Assembly (NCBI GenBank): GCA_002351955.1
Contig: DEHO01000050.1
Span: 1,094-28,379, forward strand
Direction: 5' to 3'
DNA: 27,286 nt
Source of the DNA: Flavobacteriales bacterium UBA2798
GTDB taxonomy: Bacteria > Bacteroidota > Bacteroidia > Flavobacteriales_D > UBA2798
Under the pieces are notes generated by a model. It saw nothing but the letters and a program-made list of their open reading frames with translations. It was not told the origin of the DNA and made no database searches. Shown here piece after piece: positions 8,377 to 14,617 of this stretch. Position 1 is the stretch's first letter; each line of letters begins with the position of its first letter. Both the position numbers and the translations under genes were made by a program.

Positions 8377-8970
8377 ATGGGAGACAAGTTCGACGTCGAT
8401 TTCAAGCTGCTGCCGCCAAAGCTTCAGATGCAGCTTTGGGTGCTGGCGCTCGACGCCAACACCAGCAAGGTGAATCTGGCCTACCGGTCCGGCAGCTTTC
8501 GCACCAGCCTGGCGTACCACTACGGCGGCAATGTGGAAGCATCTCTGGGTATTCGCCGCTTTTCGGCGACGGCCGGCGTCAACCCCACAAACGGGGACGT
8601 CGACCTTGGACTGGTTTTTCGCGGGTTCAGGTTCGGGGCGTCCGCGAGCGCGGTGCGGGAATCCGCCGGCATCGGCATCGGTTACGGTGCGAGCCTTCTT
8701 CCTTTTCCGGCGGAGCTGTCGAGCGCGTTCGGCTCGGCGGCGGTTGGGTTGCAAAGCATGGCGACGGACATCCGTTCGGCGCCCGACAATCCTCTGGCGT
8801 GGTACAAACTGCACAGCGATGACGCGGCCGCCATCGGCAACGCCGTGCGCGCGGGGCAACTGATCGCTAAATATGGCGAGAGCCCGAACCGTTTCGGGGT
8901 TGGCCTGCGCCTCAACTACGCCTCGCAGACCGGGCTCACGATCTATGGCGGCGCCCAGTTCCGGTTTTGA
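8377..8970 (+). CDS. Putative beta-barrel-like protein, unknown function
   Basis: ATG 8377 is preceded by GAGAGGAA, a good ribosome site, which favours it over the in-frame ATG at 8299. The 197-residue product shows repeated alternation of polar and hydrophobic residues (for example VNLAYRSGSFRTSLAYHY and GVGLRLNYASQTGLTIYGG) and ends in phenylalanine (GAQFRF), as outer-membrane barrels do. There is no signal peptide, which is odd for an outer-membrane protein and suggests either a mis-called start, a cytoplasmic beta-rich protein or a channel-forming protein released some other way. I do not recognise the family. The neighbours (patatin lipase, M23-like protein) hint at a cell-envelope theme but do not form a tight operon. 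Confidence 0.6.
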   Translation: MGDKFDVDFKLLPPKLQMQLWVLALDANTSKVNLAYRSGSFRTSLAYHYGGNVEASLGIRRFSATAGVNPTNGDVDLGLVFRGFRFGASASAVRESAGIGIGYGASLLPFPAELSSAFGSAAVGLQSMATDIRSAPDNPLAWYKLHSDDAAAIGNAVRAGQLIAKYGESPNRFGVGLRLNYASQTGLTIYGGAQFRF

Positions 8971-9366
8971 GGTCCGCCGGATCGAAGCGAGCGAATGAAA
9001 ACGAAAGAGCCGGTGGGACCGCGCCAAGCGTTTTTGCCGCCGAGGAAAGAGACTGCCTTGTGGGTCGGGATCGATTTGGAGTTGCCGAGCGGCCGGTGGC
9101 CCAGTTCGACCCGCTCCGGATCACGGTGGCCCGCCGAAATGAACCGCTTCCGGTCCGTTGCCCGGTCTCCGTGCAGCGCCTTTGCCCACGGCGTGCGGCG
9201 GGCGCTTCGCCGACGAAAAAATGGGTGGCTACCTTGAACCTCGTTGCTTTCACGGGGGAATGACCAAGCAAGCGATCTTTGATCGAAAACCCGATTTATC
9301 GCCGCATCGGGAGAAAATCTTGCGCGGTATAGCGAATCCCCTTGAACTAATGATGAGGAGAAGATG
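8971..9366 (+). other. Intergenic region, no supported gene
   Basis: About 400 bases follow the barrel-like gene. Several short frames are open (for instance an 80-codon frame from ATG 8995), but codon third positions are not clearly GC-biased in any of them and no ribosome site fits. I see no hairpin with a T-run. The last bases hold the ribosome site for the next gene. Confidence 0.4.
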
Positions 9367-9870
9367 ATGGCAACCTTTCCATTGCCTTTTGTACCAACGC
9401 TTAGCTACAAAACGGGCGGCCGCCGCTTCGGCGCGAACCGCGACGGCGGCAATAGAAAGCACGCCGCCTGCGATCTGATCGCGCCGAAAGGTACTGAAAT
9501 CTACGCTGTGGAAAACGGCCGGGTCACGTATGGTCCTTACCTGTTTTATCGCGGCACCTACGCCATCGAATTCACGCTAGATTCGGGAAAGGTGGTACGG
9601 TATTGCGAGATCGAGAAAGTTGCGTCGGGCGTTGCGGTCGGTTCCACGCTGACCGAAGGAACGCTGATCGCCTATGTTGGCAAGATGTACGTGGATTCGA
9701 TGCTGCACTTCGAGCTGTACGACGGCAGCGGGTCCGGTCCTTTGACGGTCCGGTCCAATTCGCCCTACCAGCGTCGCTCGGATTTGATCGATCCGACGAG
9801 CTATCTCGACGGTTGCACACTTCGGGGATCAATACCGTCTCCGGCTGGCTGCGCGCTTCCGGGGCCGTGA
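9367..9870 (+). CDS. M23 (LytM/lysostaphin-type) domain protein, active site altered
   Basis: Two adjacent ATGs occur at 9364 and 9367; AGGAG at 9356-9360 is better spaced for 9367, giving 167 residues. The fold signature of M23 peptidases is visible: HAACD (His32, Asp36) as the HxxxD zinc motif, the APKGTEIYAVENGRV strand region, and SMLHFELYD (111-119). Family enzymes cut peptidoglycan cross-bridges using a second motif HxH; here the first of those histidines is replaced by Met112, leaving only His114. That residue is normally the general base, so the protein may bind zinc but cleave poorly or serve as a scaffold. There is no signal peptide. The C-terminus beyond about residue 140 is unremarkable. 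Confidence 0.72.
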   Translation: MATFPLPFVPTLSYKTGGRRFGANRDGGNRKHAACDLIAPKGTEIYAVENGRVTYGPYLFYRGTYAIEFTLDSGKVVRYCEIEKVASGVAVGSTLTEGTLIAYVGKMYVDSMLHFELYDGSGSGPLTVRSNSPYQRRSDLIDPTSYLDGCTLRGSIPSPAGCALPGP

Positions 9871-9978
9871 TCGCGCTGTCTCCAAAATCTATGGCGTCGC
9901 TTCGGCGCGGCAAAACCGATCGGAGCGGGCTGCGAGGGTTGAGTCCGCCGAGGCGGTAATGGGATGGTCCATTCCAGC

Positions 9979-10000
9979 TCGCCGCCCGGCCACGCGGCGA
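9979..10000. terminator. Hairpin between convergent genes
   Basis: TCGCCGC (9979-9985) and GCGGCGA (9994-10000) are exact inverted arms with an eight-base loop. It lies 11 bases beyond the stop of the leftward hydrolase-like gene and about 110 bases past the M23-like gene. No T-run accompanies it, so termination is a guess. Confidence 0.3.
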
Positions 10001-10010
10001 AGCGGGCTGC

Positions 10011-10787
10011 TCATTGCAATAAATTCACGAGCAACTTCTTGATATCAGGCAGAGTTTGGATCGGCATGCAGTCGTGGGCACCCGCCGGATTAGGATACAA
10101 CTGCCGGTTGATGCGGGCGACGTCGAGCGAGATTCCCGGATGATCGGGGTCGTTTTTCTGGTAGTAGTTCGCGTGTTCCCGAACCACCTCGATCGGTGTC
10201 GCGGTACCGGCTCCCCCCATCGCCGGATCGCGTCGCACCAGATTCTTCGCGATGCGACAGGGATCCACCGTGATCAGTAGATCGACTCGAACCTGGGCGA
10301 AGCGAAACGGGTCCAGCGTGCTCGGCGGACCGCCGATCTGGCCAGATTCGAAATTGTACCAGGACGAGAACCGGTCGATGCGCCGACACAGGTCGATCGC
10401 GTCGAATCCGCCCGCGCCGAAGCCGTAGATAACCAGCTTGCCCCGAGGGTCGAACGGGGAGGAACCCTCATTCGGAACCAGAAGCCGCTCGCCTGCCCCG
10501 ACTGCCGGCCCATCCATCCCACCCTCCGGATCGGGATTCAACGGTGGCAGGGCAAAGTGGAAAAACGGCCTGAGCGCATCCCACGCCAACGCGCAGGTCC
10601 GATATCGCCGACGCGGACCTCCACCTTCGAACGCGGCCATCCGTCCTCCGGGCGCCGAAAGCGAAAGACCGCCACCATGCGGTCCAAGGCAATCGCCATA
10701 AAAGACCAGGGTGTGCTTCGCTGGATCGGTCAGCCCGAATTCGGCGGCACGCCGCACTGCCTCGTCTGCAGGCAATTCCACCGACAT
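10011..10787 (-). CDS. Alpha/beta-hydrolase-like protein lacking the nucleophile serine
   Basis: The start at 10787 is supported by a near-perfect AAGGAGGT ribosome site five bases upstream. The 258-residue product has a lipase/hydrolase look: an early strand TLVFYGD, a later strand KLVIYGFGAGGFDAIDLCRRI (about 117-137) that should be the nucleophile elbow, strand VDLLITVDPC with Asp175, an NYYQ motif (208-210 region) common in lipase-like proteins, and His238 in AGAHD. The elbow reads G-F-G-A-G, so glycine stands where serine is expected. The protein may be a non-catalytic relative, or my alignment of the elbow may be wrong. No signal peptide is present. It does not belong to the lipid operon upstream, from which it is separated by about 310 bases. 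Confidence 0.55.
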   Translation of the reverse strand: MSVELPADEAVRRAAEFGLTDPAKHTLVFYGDCLGPHGGGLSLSAPGGRMAAFEGGGPRRRYRTCALAWDALRPFFHFALPPLNPDPEGGMDGPAVGAGERLLVPNEGSSPFDPRGKLVIYGFGAGGFDAIDLCRRIDRFSSWYNFESGQIGGPPSTLDPFRFAQVRVDLLITVDPCRIAKNLVRRDPAMGGAGTATPIEVVREHANYYQKNDPDHPGISLDVARINRQLYPNPAGAHDCMPIQTLPDIKKLLVNLLQ

Positions 10788-11098
10788 GATACCTCCTTCC
10801 CGCGCTCGCGGCGCGAACCGGTTCGTCGACCCGAAATTCGGGTAGTCGGCCGGCCGCCGATCACGTCGGCGGCGGTCGGGCAGCCCCGCTCCGCCGCGCC
10901 GCTCCGAAGGTGACGCGCGGCAACCGTCAAAAAGTGTAGCTGTGGAACGAGCGTTCGGCCAATCGGCTCAGCCGAGAACTGGTGTATTTGACAACGGAGC
11001 GCGATTTATTTATTAGCCCGGCAATGATTCGTTGCCTACCGCCGAACAGCGATTCCATCAACGTCAATATCTCAAAAAATCGGTCTCGTTGGCGTTCA
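10788..11098. other. Intergenic region, no supported gene
   Basis: About 310 bases between the acyltransferase at the end of the lipid operon and the hydrolase-like gene, both leftward. It contains a 7-bp hairpin, CCGCCGA (10854-10860) paired with TCGGCGG (10866-10872), without a T-run. A leftward open frame at 10927-11280 overlaps the acyltransferase and looks like a shadow. The stretch 10980-11050 is comparatively AT-rich and could hold a promoter, but I cannot identify one. Confidence 0.35.
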
Positions 11099-11725
11099 TT
11101 ATTGCCGACTGACCTCGCCTCCCAAACTCGATGCCAATATCGCCATAAATCGTTGTCGGTCACCCTCCCAACGCAGCGGTTCGCCCACCCAGGCATCGCA
11201 AAAAAACGGCACCGGCAACCAATCGCCCTTGGGTAGCACTCTACCCAAGCCGCACAACCGTACCGGGCAAATCGGAACATCTGGCAATTGTTGCGCCAGC
11301 CAGGTGATGCCAGTCTTGAGTTTCCCTAGACATTCTGGCTCGCCGCGCGTGCCTTCCGGAAAGAAGATGACGATGTCGCCCGCCGCCAGCGCATCCTGCA
11401 CTTTCCCCAATACTTCGTCGTGCGGGCGGCCGCCGCCCGTCTCCACTGGAATGATGCCAATCACTTGGGTCGCGAACCAAGTCCGCCACCGGCCACGCAA
11501 AAAATATTCCGCCGACGCTGCCGGCCGCGTGCGGAATAGCAGCCGTAGCGGCAACATCGCCACCAGTACCAGCGCATCGAGGTGGCTGTTGTGATTAGCC
11601 ACGATCAGTGCAGGACCACGACGGGGTAGACGGTTGCGGTTGCGCACGTTGACACCGACCGCCAGCAGTAAAAATGGCTTGACGATCAGCAAGAAAAACA
11701 ACAAGCGCAATACGAGGGGCCACAT
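11099..11725 (-). CDS. PlsC-type 1-acyl-glycerol-3-phosphate acyltransferase
   Basis: The 208-residue membrane enzyme shows an N-terminal hydrophobic helix (about 4-24), the acyltransferase catalytic motif NHNSHLD (His45, Asp50) and the phosphate-binding motif FFPEGTRG (120-127). PlsC enzymes transfer an acyl chain to lysophosphatidic acid to form phosphatidic acid at the inner membrane. It is the last gene of a leftward five-gene operon, beginning eight bases after the cytidylyltransferase stop. Its location beside CdsA- and CDP-alcohol-type enzymes suggests it supplies or remodels the acyl chains of a dedicated lipid instead of being the housekeeping PlsC. Lysophospholipid acyltransferases for other head groups share these motifs, so the acceptor is uncertain. 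Confidence 0.88.
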   Translation of the reverse strand: MWPLVLRLLFFLLIVKPFLLLAVGVNVRNRNRLPRRGPALIVANHNSHLDALVLVAMLPLRLLFRTRPAASAEYFLRGRWRTWFATQVIGIIPVETGGGRPHDEVLGKVQDALAAGDIVIFFPEGTRGEPECLGKLKTGITWLAQQLPDVPICPVRLCGLGRVLPKGDWLPVPFFCDAWVGEPLRWEGDRQRFMAILASSLGGEVSRQ

Positions 11726-11733
11726 GGCAATGC

Positions 11734-12660
11734 TCAGAAATACAAATAGCGGGTAAAGTGAAAAAACAGCGGCGCGGTGTAGGTCAGGCTGTCCACCCGA
11801 TCGAGAATGCCACCGTGGCCTGGCAGCAGATTCCCGCTATCCTTGATCCCCAAATCGCGCTTCAGCGCGGACAGGCTCAGGTCACCAAAGAAACCAGCCA
11901 CCGCGATCAAGGCACCTGCCAGCAGCGCATCGCGCACGGAAAACGGTGTCAGCCACGGTGCCAGCAACACGGATAGCAACACGGTCGTCACCACCCCGCC
12001 GGCGAAACCTTCCACGGTTTTGTTCGGGCTGACCGTGGGCGAAATCTTATGCTTGCCCAATAACTTGCCCCAGCAAAATTGCGCCACATCGTTCAGTTCG
12101 GTCAGCAACAACAAGAACAGCACCAAGCCCGGTCCGCTGACATGCGGATACTGCGCTTGCGGCAATACCAGCAAAAAGGCGAGATGGCTCAGGCTGAACA
12201 CCATGCTCATCAGGCCCCAATGCAGCGTGCCGGCGGCGCGCAGATGGCCTTGGGTTTCGCCGATCAATACCATCGCCACCGGCAGCAAGAGGAACATATA
12301 GACTGGGATAAAGATGATGAACATCCCGTACCATTCGATGCCGATCCAGTAGTACTGCACCGGGATGCTCAGATAAGCCCAGAACAGTACCCGCCGGTCG
12401 GCGTGACGGGTGGGAATCAGGGTCAGATATTCCTTCAGCGCCAGAAAGCTGACCAGACCGAAAAACAGCAGCGCGGCGATCCGGTTGAAGGTCAGCGCCA
12501 GCGAACACAGCGCTACGATCAGCCACCAACTGCGGATGCGTTGGCGCAGTTCGCTATCGGGCGCGGGCGCAAGTTGCCAGACCACGGCGGTAGCCAGCAT
12601 CAGCAGTGCCCATACCCCGCCCAGAATAACCGTTATCGGCGATGTCAGCGTTAAAGGCAT
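11734..12660 (-). CDS. Phosphatidate cytidylyltransferase (CdsA family)
   Basis: The start at ATG 12660 gives 308 residues, MPLTLTSPITVILGG; the frame is open for 37 more codons upstream but they overlap the preceding gene. About eight hydrophobic helices run along the chain. The family signature is complete near the C-terminus: SALKRDLGIKDSGNLLPGHG followed by GILDRVD. CdsA makes CDP-diacylglycerol from phosphatidic acid and CTP at the inner membrane. The gene overlaps the upstream CDP-alcohol phosphatidyltransferase by 10 bases and is followed eight bases later by the PlsC-type gene, so acyl transfer, activation and head-group transfer are encoded in a row. A separate housekeeping cdsA (normally near uppS-dxr) is expected elsewhere in the genome. 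Confidence 0.92.
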   Translation of the reverse strand: MPLTLTSPITVILGGVWALLMLATAVVWQLAPAPDSELRQRIRSWWLIVALCSLALTFNRIAALLFFGLVSFLALKEYLTLIPTRHADRRVLFWAYLSIPVQYYWIGIEWYGMFIIFIPVYMFLLLPVAMVLIGETQGHLRAAGTLHWGLMSMVFSLSHLAFLLVLPQAQYPHVSGPGLVLFLLLLTELNDVAQFCWGKLLGKHKISPTVSPNKTVEGFAGGVVTTVLLSVLLAPWLTPFSVRDALLAGALIAVAGFFGDLSLSALKRDLGIKDSGNLLPGHGGILDRVDSLTYTAPLFFHFTRYLYF

Positions 12661-13262
12661 GGTTTTATCTCCCGCAACGCGGCGCGCAGCCGGTTGAAAC
12701 AGGTCAGCACCAACAAACCGCTGGCGACGATCAGCGCGGTTGCCAGCCAAAAACCGGCCGGGACACCGCAACCGAGCAACAACGCAATACTCCCGAGCAG
12801 CACGGCGCGGTCGCTCTTGCCCATCGGACCGTCGTAGCGGCGGCTGGCCCCGATTTGCACCGCCACCACGCCACAGAACTCGCTCAGCAGCGCCAGCAAT
12901 ACCAGCGACACGACTGGGGTAACCGGCACGCCGGGAATCAACGTCAAGGGCAGAACCATCGCGGTATCGGCCAACACGTCGCCCAATTCATTCAACATCG
13001 CGCCCATCGGGGTTGGCGCCCAAAATTCGCGGGCCAGCATCCCATCCAGTGCGTTCAAGGCCATTCTGACAAACAATACCGGCGGCAACAGTAACAGCGT
13101 CAGCGGCGTTGGCCACAGCGCGACCGCCCCACCCGTCGCGACCGCCAACCACAGCGCGGCAAGCGTGACCTGATTGGCGCTGACGCCCCGCGAATACAGC
13201 CAACGGGCGACCGGTCGCAATAGATTCTGAAAAGCGGGTTTGAGCGAGTAGACGCTGATCAT
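12651..13262 (-). CDS. CDP-alcohol phosphatidyltransferase, Asn-variant motif
   Basis: ATG 13262 gives 203 residues starting MISVYSLKPAFQNLLRP; it overlaps the end of the preceding phosphatase by four bases (ATGA). Enzymes of this family move a phosphatidyl group from a CDP-lipid to an alcohol at the inner membrane. The motif normally read as DxxDGxxAR-x8-GxxxDxxxD appears as NALDGMLAR (70-78), then GAMLNELGD (87-95). The first and third aspartates are thus Asn70 and Asn91, with another aspartate at 99. This may characterise a subfamily with a changed metal site. Five to six hydrophobic helices are seen. The alcohol acceptor cannot be told; phosphatidylglycerophosphate synthase activity is not implied. 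Confidence 0.85.
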   Translation of the reverse strand: MISVYSLKPAFQNLLRPVARWLYSRGVSANQVTLAALWLAVATGGAVALWPTPLTLLLLPPVLFVRMALNALDGMLAREFWAPTPMGAMLNELGDVLADTAMVLPLTLIPGVPVTPVVSLVLLALLSEFCGVVAVQIGASRRYDGPMGKSDRAVLLGSIALLLGCGVPAGFWLATALIVASGLLVLTCFNRLRAALREIKPCL

Positions 13263-14617
13263 GCCGATTCCGGCGCCAGCGAAGGCTGATTTAACGTGGC
13301 CGGAACGCTCCGCGCGACCACGATGCCGGGCCGAGCGGCGCGGATCCGTTCGAGCGCTTCCTGGAGCGAACAGGCGCGGCCGGTGGTTGCCAACCAATGC
13401 GCCACGACCTGCGCGCTGCGCGAATAGCCCAGCGCGCAGTGAACGAACACGGTTTTACCCTGCCGGTACGCCGTTTCGATGCAGGTCGCGGCATCGCGCA
13501 AGGCTTCCGGTGGCGGCTCGATCAAATCCATGAGTTGCAGATTCACGTAATCGCCGCCCTCGCGCAGACTGTCGGACTCATCGAAATCTCCGGTCAAATC
13601 CAGTACGAAACGCCGGGGGTGCGCAGCAGCAAAGATGATCGCCTCCCGGTCATCGAGTCGGGCGCCGATAAAAACCCCCGGCACGATCTCGGATAGCGGC
13701 GCCCCCATCCGGCGCAGATACCACCGCCAGGACAGCGATTGGCCGACCCAATACGGTCCCAACAGGATTTTTGCCGCCAGCGACAGCCGCCCCCCTTCCT
13801 TACGAAACACGGCAGGCCCGACCCCCATGTAGGCAACCGCGACCACGGTCAGGGCAAAGCCGGGCCAGAGCAACGTCAGCCAATAACCGCCTTGCAGGGC
13901 CAGCGCAAGGCAGGCCAAAGCGCCCAGCAGATAGCGTCTACCCAAGCGCATTCCATCAAACGGTCGATAAGCGACAGTTTTGCCGACGGTGTTCGTGGCT
14001 GGATCGGGAAACAGCCAAAACGCGATTATGCCGACCAGCGCGCCCCCTGGCAGATCGATGAAATGATGCTGCCACGTCGTTAGAGTGGACACGCAGATCA
14101 GCGCAAACCAGGCGTGTAACAGCCAGCGCAACGGACCGCGCGCGTATTTGGCGTAGAGGTACCACAGGATCATACCTAGGCTGATATGCAGCGAGGGCGC
14201 CTGATTGAAAGGCTGATCGAAACCGTACAGGGCATCGAACAAGTGTCCGAACATCCCTTCCACTTCTGGCCGCGGAAAAGCGAATCGGAGCGGAAACAAC
14301 AGGAACCCCACGGCGGATAGCAACACGGCGGTCACGACGCGCAAGGCGTGTCGATCCAGTTCCAGCCGGCTTCGACACAGCAGCACCGAACAGGCGTAGA
14401 AAATGTCCAGCGACCAGTAGGGAACGATGGTCCACGGCAACACCGGAATGTGCCGCTCCCACTCGAAAAAGAAGCTGCCGACCTCGGTTCGCAACGAAGT
14501 CAACTCGTTGCAAGCGCCGTAAACCAGAAAAAATCCGGGACCAAGCACCAAGGCCATCCAGGCGATAGCCGCTCGCCAGGGGCGCGGAGCTTCGGTCACA
14601 ATTATTTGTTCGGACAT
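13259..14617 (-). CDS. PAP2-like phosphatase fused to dual-specificity phosphatase
   Basis: ATG 14617 is preceded by GGAGAGGACC on the minus strand and begins MSEQIIVTEAPRPW; upstream open codons overlap the previous gene. The 452 residues join two modules. The N-terminal membrane part (about 15-310) has the PAP2-type features APSLHISLGM and TTWQHHFIDLPGG, the conserved His motifs of lipid phosphatases facing the periplasm. The C-terminal cytoplasmic part (about 320-440) is a dual-specificity/tyrosine-phosphatase domain with the P-loop HCALGYSR (His393, Cys394, Arg400). Such domains dephosphorylate proteins or phospholipid intermediates, as PTPMT1 does for phosphatidylglycerophosphate. In this operon it probably removes a phosphate from the product of the CDP-alcohol enzyme; that is inference. 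Confidence 0.88.
   Translation of the reverse strand: MSEQIIVTEAPRPWRAAIAWMALVLGPGFFLVYGACNELTSLRTEVGSFFFEWERHIPVLPWTIVPYWSLDIFYACSVLLCRSRLELDRHALRVVTAVLLSAVGFLLFPLRFAFPRPEVEGMFGHLFDALYGFDQPFNQAPSLHISLGMILWYLYAKYARGPLRWLLHAWFALICVSTLTTWQHHFIDLPGGALVGIIAFWLFPDPATNTVGKTVAYRPFDGMRLGRRYLLGALACLALALQGGYWLTLLWPGFALTVVAVAYMGVGPAVFRKEGGRLSLAAKILLGPYWVGQSLSWRWYLRRMGAPLSEIVPGVFIGARLDDREAIIFAAAHPRRFVLDLTGDFDESDSLREGGDYVNLQLMDLIEPPPEALRDAATCIETAYRQGKTVFVHCALGYSRSAQVVAHWLATTGRACSLQEALERIRAARPGIVVARSVPATLNQPSLAPESA

Noticed and set aside
8995..9237. 80-codon open frame after the barrel-like gene
   Set aside because: No ribosome site, mixed third-position composition and no recognisable features.
10927..11280. 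117-codon leftward frame downstream of plsC
   Set aside because: About half overlaps the acyltransferase gene in another frame and the composition is not protein-like.
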